Positions 50,155-58,878 of a DNA stretch of 64,000 bases are shown piece by piece. Positions within the stretch are counted from its first letter, which is position 1. Every line of letters starts with the position of its first letter. Source of the DNA: Jiangella ureilytica (GTDB taxonomy: Bacteria > Actinomycetota > Actinomycetes > Jiangellales > Jiangellaceae); contig NZ_SMKL01000012.1 in NCBI RefSeq assembly GCF_004348545.1, positions 1-64,000 on the forward strand. The letters run 5' to 3'. The notes beneath the pieces were generated by a model. That model was not told the origin of the DNA and did no database searches. It saw nothing but the letters and a program-made list of their open reading frames with translations. The position numbers and the translations under genes were made by a program.

Positions 50155-51213
50155 ATGAGCATCATCAACACGCGCGCCGGCACGGTGCGGCTGCTCGCCG
50201 CGCTCGCCGCGGTGTCGCTCACCGTCGTCGCCTGCGGTGAGGGCGACGGCGGCCCGGTCACCGGCAACGGCGGTGGTGACGGTGGTGGTGACGGCGGCGA
50301 CGCCTCGAACTACCCGGACCAGAACATCACCGTCGTCGTCCCGTTCAGCGCGGGCGGCCCGACGGACACCGTCACCCGGCTGATCGCCGAGCCGATGTCG
50401 GAGGAACTCGGCCAGCAGATCGTGGTCCAGAACGTCGAGGGCGCGGGCGGCACCGTCGCCTCCGGCGAGGTCGCCAACGCCTCGGCCGACGGCTACACCG
50501 TCCTCATGCACCACATCGGCATGTCGACCGCGCCCGCGCTCTACCAGGACCTGGGTTTCGACCCGCTCGAAGACTTCGAGATGATCGGCCTGGTCACCGA
50601 GGTCCCGATGACGATCGTCGCCCGCAGCGACTTCGAGCCCGAGACGCTCGAGGACCTCATCGACTACGTCACCGAGAACGCCGACACCGTCACGCTCGCC
50701 AACGCCGGCATCGGCGCGGCGTCGCACCTGTGCGGGCTGCTGTTCCAGGACGCGATCGGCGTGACGGTGCAGGAGGTTCCGTACGAGGGCACCGGCCCGG
50801 CGCTCACCGACCTCGTCGGCGGCCAGGTCGACTTCATGTGCGACCAGACGACGAACACGAGCGGCCAGATCGCCGCCGGCGAGGTGAAGGCGTACGCCGT
50901 CACGACGCCGGAGCGGGTCGAGAGCCTGCCCGACCTGCCGACGACCGAGGAGGCCGGCCTGCCGGACCTGCAGGTCGGTGTCTGGCACGGGCTGTACGTG
51001 CCGGCCGGGACGCCGGAGGGGATCGTCACCCGTCTCTCCGACGCGCTCAAGGTGGCCCTGGCCGACCAGGGAGTCATCGACCAGATGGCCGAGCTCGGCA
51101 CCGCTCCGGTGCCCGAGGAGGACGCCACGCCGGACGCGCACCGGGCCCGGCTCGAGGAGCAGATCGAGACCTGGGGCCAGATCATCGCCGACGCCGGAGT
51201 CGAGCAGAGCTGA
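50155..51213 (+). CDS. tctC: tripartite tricarboxylate transporter substrate-binding lipoprotein
   Basis: 352 residues from ATG 50155 with AGGAGG (50141-50146) 8 nt upstream. Lipobox SLTVVAC (Cys27), then a Gly/Asp linker and a Bug/TctC fold: ITVVVPFSAGGPTDTVTRLIAEP, GAGGTVASGEVANASADGYTVL, PYEGTGPALTDLVGGQVDFMCD. Delivers a carboxylate (citrate-like or aromatic acid) to the TctAB membrane complex encoded directly downstream. Confidence 0.93.
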   Translation: MSIINTRAGTVRLLAALAAVSLTVVACGEGDGGPVTGNGGGDGGGDGGDASNYPDQNITVVVPFSAGGPTDTVTRLIAEPMSEELGQQIVVQNVEGAGGTVASGEVANASADGYTVLMHHIGMSTAPALYQDLGFDPLEDFEMIGLVTEVPMTIVARSDFEPETLEDLIDYVTENADTVTLANAGIGAASHLCGLLFQDAIGVTVQEVPYEGTGPALTDLVGGQVDFMCDQTTNTSGQIAAGEVKAYAVTTPERVESLPDLPTTEEAGLPDLQVGVWHGLYVPAGTPEGIVTRLSDALKVALADQGVIDQMAELGTAPVPEEDATPDAHRARLEEQIETWGQIIADAGVEQS

Positions 51214-51296
51214 GCCTTTGATCGAGGTGTGAGCGGCCCGTTCGCGTCCGCGAGCGGGCCGCCCATCGCCCCCGTTCTCGCTCTGGAGGTGACGCG

Positions 51297-51758
51297 TTGG
51301 ACAACCGTCGGTCCGTCCCGGACATCCTGGCCGGCGCGATCTTCGCCGGGATCGGCCTCGCCTTCGTCGTGGCCTCGCTCGGCTACGAGCTGGGCACGCC
51401 GCTGCGCATGGGACCGGGCTACTTCCCGCTGGTGGTCGGCGGCATCCTCGTCCTGCTCGGGCTGGGCATCGTCGTCAAGGGCCTGGTCGCCGGGGAGGCG
51501 ATCGAGTGGGGACCGGTCCCTTGGCGATCGATGCTGCTGATCGTGGTCGCGCTGGTGTTCTTCGGCCTCACCCTCCGGCGAGCCGGGTTCCTGCCCGCGG
51601 TCTTCGTGACGGCCCTGCTCACAGCCTTCGCCAGCTACCGGATCAAGCCCGTGACCGCCGTCATGGTCGCTGCCGGGCTCACCGGGATGAGCATCCTCAT
51701 CTTCATCGTCGGCCTGCAGCTGCGCCTGCCGCTGTTCGGCCCCTGGCTCACGTTCTAG
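51297..51758 (+). CDS. tctB: tripartite tricarboxylate transporter small membrane subunit
   Basis: 153 residues from a TTG start with GGAGG (51285-51289) 7 nt before it. Four TM helices (about 9-29, 41-63, 78-95, 105-145) and the family loop TPLRMGPGYFPLVVGGIL. Partner of TctA in the secondary transporter. Lies 10 nt before tctA. Confidence 0.9.
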   Translation: MDNRRSVPDILAGAIFAGIGLAFVVASLGYELGTPLRMGPGYFPLVVGGILVLLGLGIVVKGLVAGEAIEWGPVPWRSMLLIVVALVFFGLTLRRAGFLPAVFVTALLTAFASYRIKPVTAVMVAAGLTGMSILIFIVGLQLRLPLFGPWLTF

Positions 51759-51768
51759 GCGGCCCCGC

Positions 51769-53268
51769 ATGCTGGACAACCTGGCACTCGGCCTCGAGAC
51801 TGCGTTCCAGCTCGAGAACGTCCTGTACTGCCTGCTCGGTGTCGTGCTGGGGACCGCGGTCGGCGTGCTGCCCGGCATCGGCCCGACGGCGACGATCGCG
51901 ATGCTGCTGCCGATCACCTTCAGCCTGGAGCCGATCCCCGCGCTGATCATGCTGGCCGGCATCTACTACGGGGCCCAATATGGTGGGTCGACGACGGCGA
52001 TCCTCATCAACCTGCCCGGCGAGTCCTCTGCCGCCGTCACCGCGATCGACGGTCACGAGATGGCCCGGCAGGGCCGGGCGGGACCCGCCCTGGCCGCCGC
52101 GGCCCTGGGCTCGTTCTTCGCCGGGACGGTGGCGACGGTGGTGCTGGCGGTCTTCGCGCCACCCCTGGCGCGGGCGGCGCTGGAGTTCGGCTCGGCGGAG
52201 TATTTCTCGCTCGTGGTGCTCGGCCTGATCGCGTCGATCGCTCTGGCCCGCGGCTCGGCGCTGAAGGCACTGGCGATGATCGCGCTGGGCGTGCTGCTCG
52301 GGACGGTCGGGCAGGACATCTACACGGGGACGCCGCGGTTCACACTGGGCGCGCGCGAGCTCTTCGGCGGCCTCGACTTCGTCTCCGTCGCCGTCGGAGT
52401 CTTCGGCGTGGCGGAGATCCTGCGGAACCTGGAGAACGAGACGACCCGGTCGGCGTTCGTGGAGCGCGTGAAGAACCTGTGGCCGAGCCGCGACGACTTC
52501 CGGCGGATCGTGGGTCCGGTGGTGCGCGGGACCGGCTTGGGTTCGCTGCTCGGTGTGCTGCCGGGTGGCGGTCATGTGCTCGCCTCGTTCGCGTCGTACT
52601 CGGTGGAGAAGCGGCTGTCGTCGACGCCGGAGCGGTTCGGCCACGGCGCGATCGAGGGCGTGGCGGCCCCGGAATCGGCGAACAACGCGGCCGCGCAGAC
52701 CTCGTTCATTCCCCTGCTGACGCTGGGGTTGCCGGCCCATCCCGTGATGGCGCTCATGATCGGTGCGTTCATCGTGCAAGGCATCACGCCCGGGCCGAAC
52801 GTGATCAACGAGCAACCGGCGCTGTTCTGGGGCCTGATCGCATCGATGTGGATCGGGAACCTGCTGCTGGTTCTCCTGAATCTTCCCTTGATCGGGTTGT
52901 GGGTGAGAATGCTGGCGATCCCGTACCAGTGGCTCTTCCCCGCGATCGTCGTCTTCGCCGCGATCGGGACGTACTCACTGAGCTTCAACTCGTTCGACGT
53001 GTACGCCGTGGCGGTGTTCGGGGTGCTCGGGTACGCGCTGATCAAGTGCGGGTGCGAGCCGGCTCCGCTGCTGTTGGGGTTCGTGCTCGGGCCGCTGCTG
53101 GAGGAGCACCTGCGGCGGGCGCTGATCATCTCGCGGGGTGACGCTTCCGTGTTCTTCACCCGGCCCATCTCGGCCGTGTTGCTGGCACTCGCTGTCGGCG
53201 CGCTCGTGGTGTCGGTGCTGCCCGCGATCCGTCGCAAGCGCGAGGAGGTCTTCGTCGACGACGACTGA
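51769..53268 (+). CDS. tctA: tripartite tricarboxylate transporter large membrane subunit
   Basis: 499 residues with 10-12 TM helices. Conserved TctA signatures: GVLPGIGPTATIAMLLP, YYGAQYGGSTTAILINLPGE, LGVLPGGGHVLASFASYSVEK, APESANNAAAQTSFIPLLTLG and ITPGP. It forms the transport channel with TctB. Third gene of tctCBA; the C-terminal charged tail (RRKREE) is cytoplasmic. Confidence 0.95.
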   Translation: MLDNLALGLETAFQLENVLYCLLGVVLGTAVGVLPGIGPTATIAMLLPITFSLEPIPALIMLAGIYYGAQYGGSTTAILINLPGESSAAVTAIDGHEMARQGRAGPALAAAALGSFFAGTVATVVLAVFAPPLARAALEFGSAEYFSLVVLGLIASIALARGSALKALAMIALGVLLGTVGQDIYTGTPRFTLGARELFGGLDFVSVAVGVFGVAEILRNLENETTRSAFVERVKNLWPSRDDFRRIVGPVVRGTGLGSLLGVLPGGGHVLASFASYSVEKRLSSTPERFGHGAIEGVAAPESANNAAAQTSFIPLLTLGLPAHPVMALMIGAFIVQGITPGPNVINEQPALFWGLIASMWIGNLLLVLLNLPLIGLWVRMLAIPYQWLFPAIVVFAAIGTYSLSFNSFDVYAVAVFGVLGYALIKCGCEPAPLLLGFVLGPLLEEHLRRALIISRGDASVFFTRPISAVLLALAVGALVVSVLPAIRRKREEVFVDDD

Positions 53269-53367
53269 CATACCGCCCCGTTGATGCGTACGCCCGGTTC
53301 CCGCGGGTGCTCGGCGCGTGAGCCGCAGGTGTTTTACACGCCGGCGGGCGTCGGCGATGCTGTGGGC

Positions 53368-54207
53368 GTGGAGTACGTGTCCAGAGTGCCGCGACCGCCG
53401 CTGGACGGGCTGATCGACGACCTCTACTACCTGGAGGGTGCGCCGCCGTACGCCCGGCTGACGCTGCCGCCGGCGCCGTCGGCGCTGCTCATCGTCAACC
53501 TCGGTTCGCCGTTCCGCATCCGCGGCGGCACCGACATCGAGTCGGCCGAGTACGCCGACGGCTGCGTGGTCACCACGCCCACCCGCGCGTGGGACTTCGG
53601 CTACCCACCCCGGACCCGGTCCGTCGGCGTGCACGTCAAGCCGTGGGGGCTGGCGCCGTTCCTGCCGATGCCCGCGGCCGAGCTGTGTGACCGGCCGGTG
53701 ACGGTCGAGCAGGTGTGGGGCCGGCCCGCCATCGCTGAGCTGCGAGACCGGCTGGGCACGGCGGACGGGCCGCACGAGATGCTGACGCTGCTCGAGGAGG
53801 AGCTGATGCGACGCCTGCGTCAGACCGCAGGCTTGGGGCTGGTTCGCCACATGAGCAGTGTCATCGTGGCGACCAGCGGCGTGGTGGCGATCGGCGATCT
53901 GAGCGTGGCAGCCGGTGTCAGCAACACTCATCTGGCACAGCGGTTCAAGGAGCTCATCGGCGTCACGCCGAAGCGGCTGGCCCGCGCCCACCGCTTCGCC
54001 GCGACCGTGCTTGCGATCAACCCCGCCGAAGCGGTCGACTGGAGCGACGTGGCCGTTGGCGCAGGCTACTTCGACCAGGCGCACTTCGGTCACGAGTTCC
54101 GGGAGTTCACCGGGCTCACGCCGACCCGGTACATCGAAGTACGGCGGCGGTTCCTGCGCGAACATCCCGGCCACACGCTGGACGGCTGGCCGCTGCCGGC
54201 CGATTGA
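53368..54207 (+). CDS. AraC-family transcriptional regulator
   Basis: 279 residues from GTG 53368. N-terminal domain of the DUF6597-like type (YVSRVPRPPLDGLIDDLYYLEG, GVHVKPWGLAPFL). C-terminal AraC domain (AAGVSNTHLAQRFKELIGVTPK, AVGAGYFDQAHFGHEFREFTGLTP). The FDQAHFxxEFRxFxGxTP motif is characteristic. It is followed by a DHFR-family gene 67 nt away, a common regulator/reporter pairing in actinobacteria. Confidence 0.88.
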   Translation: MEYVSRVPRPPLDGLIDDLYYLEGAPPYARLTLPPAPSALLIVNLGSPFRIRGGTDIESAEYADGCVVTTPTRAWDFGYPPRTRSVGVHVKPWGLAPFLPMPAAELCDRPVTVEQVWGRPAIAELRDRLGTADGPHEMLTLLEEELMRRLRQTAGLGLVRHMSSVIVATSGVVAIGDLSVAAGVSNTHLAQRFKELIGVTPKRLARAHRFAATVLAINPAEAVDWSDVAVGAGYFDQAHFGHEFREFTGLTPTRYIEVRRRFLREHPGHTLDGWPLPAD

Positions 54208-54274
54208 TTTCTTACAAGACCGGCAACTCACGACACGCGACTATTGGGGGCACCCCAAAGCAGAGGAGGGCCCC

Positions 54275-54856
54275 ATGGGCACAGTAGTCATGTATGCCTC
54301 GGTGTCGGTCGACGGTTTCATCGCGGACGAGAACGACCAGCCCGGACCGCTGTTCGACTGGTTGGTCGGCGGTGACGTGCCGTTGGACGAGAGCGGCGTC
54401 TTGAAGGTGTCACAGACGTCCTACGACTACATCCGGCCGTACTGGGACCAGATCGGGGTGACCATCGCCGGTCGCCACGTCTTCGACGTGACGGACGGCT
54501 GGGACGGGACACCTCCGGCTGGGGTGGACCACGCCGTCGTCGTGACCCACCGGCCGGCGCCCGAGGGCTGGAACCCCGAGGGGTCGTTCCACTTCGTCGA
54601 CGGCATCAAAGCGGCCGTGGCCAAGGCGCAGGAGCTTGCCGGTGACCGCATCGTCGAGGTCGCCGCCGGCGACGTCGGCGGCCAGGTGCTCGCCGCGGGC
54701 CTGGTCGACGAGGTGCGCATGGACGTCGCCCCCGTCGTGTTCGGGTCCGGCAAGCGCTACTTCGGGTCGGTCCACGCGCAGCACCTGTTGGCGGATCCTG
54801 ATGTGGCGATTCAGGGCAACGGGGTGCTTCACCTGCGCTATCGGGTGCGCCGTTGA
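54275..54856 (+). CDS. dihydrofolate reductase-family (RibD C-terminal-like) protein
   Basis: 193 residues. N-terminal YASVSVDGFIADENDQPG is typical of the YyaP/RibD-C branch rather than true FolA. Later GRHVFDVTDGW, DRIVEVAAGDVGGQVLAAGLVDE (NADPH loop) and PVVFGSGKRYFG. Probably an NADPH-dependent reductase of an unidentified substrate. GGAGGG (54265-54270) is the RBS. Confidence 0.88.
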   Translation: MGTVVMYASVSVDGFIADENDQPGPLFDWLVGGDVPLDESGVLKVSQTSYDYIRPYWDQIGVTIAGRHVFDVTDGWDGTPPAGVDHAVVVTHRPAPEGWNPEGSFHFVDGIKAAVAKAQELAGDRIVEVAAGDVGGQVLAAGLVDEVRMDVAPVVFGSGKRYFGSVHAQHLLADPDVAIQGNGVLHLRYRVRR

Positions 54857-54920
54857 CAGATCGGAGCGAGGAGCGCGCCGAAGTGCTCCCGATGGTCCTG
54901 GCGTGCGCCACTGTCACAGG

Positions 54921-56159
54921 TCACATCGATGACGCCGGCGCGACCCCAGACCGGACGCGACTCGAGGCGAGAAGGACGCCGGTCGAGAAGACCGCGGCCA
55001 GAGCGAGCAGGCCGGGGAAGCCCCACAACGCCATGAGCGGACCCGCGGCCGCGGCCGCGCCGGCAGACACGACCGTCATGGCGGTGTCGGCGGCGCCCTG
55101 GACGCGGGTGTCGCCCACCGAGCAGGTGGCGATGTGCGACGAGGCGGCCACGGTCGAGACGGACCAGCCGAGGCCGAGCAGGAACAACCCCGATCCGTGG
55201 GTGAAGTCGGAGGAACCGAGACCACCCGCCGACACGACGAGCGAGAGCAGCAGGGTCGCGCCGCCGACCACGAGCGCCGGCCGCACTCCGGCCCGGTCGG
55301 CGAGCAGGCCGGAGAGGGGCGCGAAGGCGAACATCCCCAGGAAGTGGACCGAGATGGCGGCGCCGACGGCGGTGTGGGTGGCGCCGTCATGATGCATCTG
55401 CACCGGGGTCATCACCATGACGGCGGTCATCGTGGCGTGGGCGAGGACCAAGGCCGCCACCGTCGGCGCGACACCGTCGAATGAGGGGCGAGAGGTGCGG
55501 GCGGCAGCAGACGGCGACGACGCCCGCGCCGGTGCGACCGTCGAGCGGGCGAGCAACAGAGGGTCGGGCCGGAGGAGGGTGACGATGATCAGGCAGGCGA
55601 CCGCAGCGCAGGCCAAGTCCAGCAGAAACGGCCCGGCCAGCGGAGGCAGCCCGAAGCCCGACGCCACCGTCGCGGCCGGTCCGACCATCAGGGGGCCGAC
55701 CACGGCGCCCGCCGTCGCCACCCACACGACCAGAGACAACGACGTCGCGCGCCGCGCGGCCGGTGCCAAGTCGGTCGCGGCATAGCGGGCGACATTCGTC
55801 GAGGCGGACGACGCACCCAGGGCCACGGTCCCGGCCACCAGCAGCACGAAGCTCTCCGTCGCGGCGGCCACCACGCACAGTCCGGCCCCGGCGGCGCCGA
55901 TCAGGTAGCCCACCGCCATCCCGATCCGCCGGCCGCGCCGGTTCATCAGGCTTGCCAGCAGGTACGAGGCCGCGCCCGCGCCGAGCGTCAAGCCGGCCTG
56001 GTTCACGCCCGCCGCGCCGGTCGAGCCGGACAGCTCGACGGCGAGGATGCCGCTCACCGCGAACGTGACCGTCACCGCGATGCTGCCCAGAATCTGACTC
56101 ACGACCAGCAGCGACATCGTCCGCCGCTGCACCAGCCGGACATCGACGGTCACGCTCAT
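54921..56159 (-). CDS. MFS transporter
   Basis: 412 residues with 12 predicted TM helices. The TM2-3 loop motif A is reduced to LMNRRGRRIGMA, with a second at LLADRAGVRPA. A hydrophilic Ser/Ala-rich loop separates the halves (APARASSPSAAARTS). The start ATG overlaps the methyltransferase stop (ATGA), so the two genes are co-translated. Possibly exports a methylated small molecule; the substrate is unknown. Confidence 0.88.
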   Translation of the reverse strand: MSVTVDVRLVQRRTMSLLVVSQILGSIAVTVTFAVSGILAVELSGSTGAAGVNQAGLTLGAGAASYLLASLMNRRGRRIGMAVGYLIGAAGAGLCVVAAATESFVLLVAGTVALGASSASTNVARYAATDLAPAARRATSLSLVVWVATAGAVVGPLMVGPAATVASGFGLPPLAGPFLLDLACAAVACLIIVTLLRPDPLLLARSTVAPARASSPSAAARTSRPSFDGVAPTVAALVLAHATMTAVMVMTPVQMHHDGATHTAVGAAISVHFLGMFAFAPLSGLLADRAGVRPALVVGGATLLLSLVVSAGGLGSSDFTHGSGLFLLGLGWSVSTVAASSHIATCSVGDTRVQGAADTAMTVVSAGAAAAAGPLMALWGFPGLLALAAVFSTGVLLASSRVRSGVAPASSM

Positions 56160-56713
56160 GACGACTCCTGACGTCGTTCGGCGACGAGTCGGAGGCCGAG
56201 CACCGACTCGACCTCTCGCAGCGACTCGTCCTCGAGGTAGCGGTGCAGGTACGGGACCCGTGTGAGCGAGGTGATGGCGAAACGCCGGGCGACGGCCTCG
56301 AGCATGGCGGTACCGGTGTGGAGGGACCGGTGCTTCTCCCGCCACCGCGGCAACGAGCCCGCAGCGCCGAAGTACCGGTCCGCGATCGCCGCATCCGCCG
56401 CCTCGTGCGCGAACTCGTCGACGACCAGCCGGCCGCTCGGGCGAAGCAGCGCACCCGCCGCGTTCAGCGCGCAGCCCAGGTCATCGACATGGTGCAGGGA
56501 GAGCGAGAAGACGACGGCGTCATAGGCCTCGCCGTCGCGGAAGCCGCAGATGTCGGCGATCCGGATCCCGGGCCGCGCCCACACAGGGTCGACGTCGATC
56601 GCGGTGACGGCGTACCCGTCGGCACGCAGCGTGTCGGCCAGCAGGCCGTCGCCACACCCGGCATCCAGCACACGGGCGGGAGCGGGAGGGAGACACGACG
56701 TGATGAAGTCCAT
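56156..56713 (-). CDS. SAM-dependent class I methyltransferase
   Basis: 185 residues from ATG 56713 (GTG at 56722 is possible). Motif I VLDAGCGDGLLADTL, motif II Asp in VTAIDVDP, YDAVVFSLSLHHVDD and LLRPSGRLVVDEFAHE are typical of small-molecule methyltransferases (Methyltransf_11/25 type). Coupled to the MFS gene and divergent from a LysR regulator 71 nt away that probably controls both. Confidence 0.88.
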   Translation of the reverse strand: MDFITSCLPPAPARVLDAGCGDGLLADTLRADGYAVTAIDVDPVWARPGIRIADICGFRDGEAYDAVVFSLSLHHVDDLGCALNAAGALLRPSGRLVVDEFAHEAADAAIADRYFGAAGSLPRWREKHRSLHTGTAMLEAVARRFAITSLTRVPYLHRYLEDESLREVESVLGLRLVAERRQESS

Positions 56714-56784
56714 GTCATCCACCGTGCTGCCACCCGGCCATAACCACAACTGCGGGTTGAGCAGAGCAGGTATACGCTCAGAAC

Positions 56785-57666
56785 ATGCTCGAGACCTGGT
56801 CGCTCCGCGTGCTGGTCGAGGTGGCCGAGCGCGGTTCGTTCTCCGCCGCCGCCGAGGCGCTGACCATGACCCAGCCCGCCGTCTCTCGCCAGATCGCCTC
56901 GCTGGAGCACAAGGTCGGGGTGGCGCTGTTCCGCCGTGTCCCGCGCGGCGTCGCCCCCACCGCGGCGGGATCCATCGCCATCGACGAGGCACGCGCCATC
57001 CTCGGGCGACTGGCGGGCATGGAGGCCCGGCTCGGTGCGTTCGCCGAGCTCCGCACCGGTCACGTCCGCGTGTCGGCGTTCCCCAGCGCCAACACCGGGT
57101 TCGCTCCCGAGGCGATCCGCCGCTTCAGCGACCTCTATCCCGGTGTCGAGGTCAGCCTGGTCGTCGCCGGCTGGCGCGACATCCGCTCCGGCGGCGTCGA
57201 CGTCGCGCTGGTGACCGACTGGGACGAGATCGACGACGACGGTGTCGGCCTGGTGCCGCTGCTCGAGGAGGAGCACTGGATCGTGCTCCCCGCCACGCAC
57301 CGCCTGGCCGGCCGGACCACCGTCCCCTTGCGAGAGCTGCGCGGCGAGACCTGGATCGAGGGTAGCCACCCCGACTGCCTCGGCCCGCTGGAGGGCCTCG
57401 AGAAGGCGCTCGGCGGCCCGCCGCACATCGGCTTCACCTGCGACGACTGGACCGGCAAACAGGCACTCGTCGCGGCGGGCATGGGCGTCACGATCATGTC
57501 GACGCTGGCGGGTTCGGCCGTGCGTCCGGACCTCGCGCTGCGGCCTACCGCGCCGGCACTCCCCCGCCGGCGCGTCCTCGCCGCCGTCAGGCCGAAGGGG
57601 GTCCGGCCCGCGGCGGCGAGCGCGATGCTGACGGTGCTCACCTCACTCGCCGCCCGCTACCATTAG
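56785..57666 (+). CDS. LysR-family transcriptional regulator
   Basis: 293 residues. N-terminal HTH (RGSFSAAAEALTMTQPAVSRQIASLEHKVGVALFRR), then a type 2 periplasmic-binding effector domain (GHVRVSAFPSANTGFAPEAIRRF). TACGCT (56773-56778) ends 6 nt before the ATG, so it may be leaderless. Its divergent position makes the methyltransferase-MFS operon its likely target. Confidence 0.93.
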   Translation: MLETWSLRVLVEVAERGSFSAAAEALTMTQPAVSRQIASLEHKVGVALFRRVPRGVAPTAAGSIAIDEARAILGRLAGMEARLGAFAELRTGHVRVSAFPSANTGFAPEAIRRFSDLYPGVEVSLVVAGWRDIRSGGVDVALVTDWDEIDDDGVGLVPLLEEEHWIVLPATHRLAGRTTVPLRELRGETWIEGSHPDCLGPLEGLEKALGGPPHIGFTCDDWTGKQALVAAGMGVTIMSTLAGSAVRPDLALRPTAPALPRRRVLAAVRPKGVRPAAASAMLTVLTSLAARYH

Positions 57667-57731
57667 GGGGTGTCTGACGGCGGCCGTGCTCGTCGAGGTC
57701 GAGGCTCAGTGCTCGGCTCGAGGACGCCGCG

Positions 57732-58817
57732 TCAGCGGAGCTGACTGGCGAGCGGGCAGCGGAACGGGTCCGGGACACGGCCGACGGCGTTGAGGTAGCG
57801 GACGATCGCCCGGTACGCATCGACGAAGCTCGTCTCCGTGTAGTGGACGTCGTGCTTGGCGCAGTGTTCCCGGACGAGGGCTCGCGCCCGCCGGAGGTTC
57901 GGCCGAGGCATGTTCGGGAAGAGGTGGTGCTCGATCTGGTAGTTGAGCCCGCCCATGGCGAAGCTGGTGAACCGGCCGCCGGCGATGTTGCGCGACATCA
58001 GCACCTGACGGCGCAGGAAGTCGATCTTCTGGTCGGCCGGGACGATGGGCATGCCCAGGTGGTTGGTCGCGAAGGTGCCCCCGAGCAGCAGGCCGAACAT
58101 GGCCATCTGAACCCCGAAGAACGCGGCCGCCTTGCCGGGCGGCAGCACCAGCAGCAGCACGGTGATGTAGCCGCCGAGCCGCCCGGTGACGAACGCCACC
58201 TCCCACCATCGATGCTTGAGCGGCTGCCGGCCCGCGAGCCGCTGGATGCTCGCGACGTGCAGGGCGAGCCCGACGAACATGATGAGCGGGAAGAAGTATC
58301 CCTGCCACTTCGTGAGGCGGGCCGCGAGCCCGCGCCGGCCCGACGCGATGGCGGGGGTGAACGCGAAGGCGCTGGGTCCGATATCGGGGTCGGCGCCTTC
58401 CTTGTTCGGATTGGCGTGGTGGCGGCTGTGCTTGCTCATCCACCAGCCGTGGCTGAGCCCTGCGAACAGCCCCGACAGCACCCGGGACATCCAGTCGTTC
58501 CAGCGGTGGGACTTGAAGATCTGGCGGTGTGCGCTGTCGTGCCCCAGGAAGCTGATCTGGGTGAGCACGACCCCCAGCCCCGCGGCGAGGAGGAGCTGGA
58601 ACCAGGAGTCGCCGAGGAACGCGAACGCGACCCAGATGCCGGCGAAGAGCGTCACGGTCGCGACGATCATCGTCCAGTAGTAGGTGTAGCGGCGCCGGAG
58701 CAGGCCGGCGGCGCGCACCTGCTGCGCCAGCTCGGTGTACGTGCTCACGAACCGCTCTCTGCGCGGCACGGCTCGGGTGTTCGATTCGGCTGTGGCGCTC
58801 GGCGAAATGGTGGTCAT
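57732..58817 (-). CDS. acyl-CoA/fatty-acid desaturase (delta-type, membrane)
   Basis: 361 residues from ATG 58817 (GGGAGAA 5 nt upstream). Three His boxes of integral-membrane desaturases: HDSAH (93-97), HSRHH (130-134) and QIEHH (294-298). The Gln in the third box marks front-end/delta-type desaturases. Four TM helices are predicted around 48-90 and 175-255. Introduces a double bond into membrane acyl chains using di-iron and O2. Follows a glycosyltransferase gene on the same strand by 61 nt. Confidence 0.92.
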   Translation of the reverse strand: MTTISPSATAESNTRAVPRRERFVSTYTELAQQVRAAGLLRRRYTYYWTMIVATVTLFAGIWVAFAFLGDSWFQLLLAAGLGVVLTQISFLGHDSAHRQIFKSHRWNDWMSRVLSGLFAGLSHGWWMSKHSRHHANPNKEGADPDIGPSAFAFTPAIASGRRGLAARLTKWQGYFFPLIMFVGLALHVASIQRLAGRQPLKHRWWEVAFVTGRLGGYITVLLLVLPPGKAAAFFGVQMAMFGLLLGGTFATNHLGMPIVPADQKIDFLRRQVLMSRNIAGGRFTSFAMGGLNYQIEHHLFPNMPRPNLRRARALVREHCAKHDVHYTETSFVDAYRAIVRYLNAVGRVPDPFRCPLASQLR

Positions 58818-58878
58818 GTGGTTCTCCCTGTCGCCGGCGCGGCTTGCGCCGTCAACGTCTGGCCGGCCCCCGTCCCTG

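Noticed and set aside
47912-53268. Vancomycin- or antibiotic-sensing two-component system
   Set aside because: No resistance genes nearby; divergent orientation with tctCBA fits a TctDE-type sensor better.
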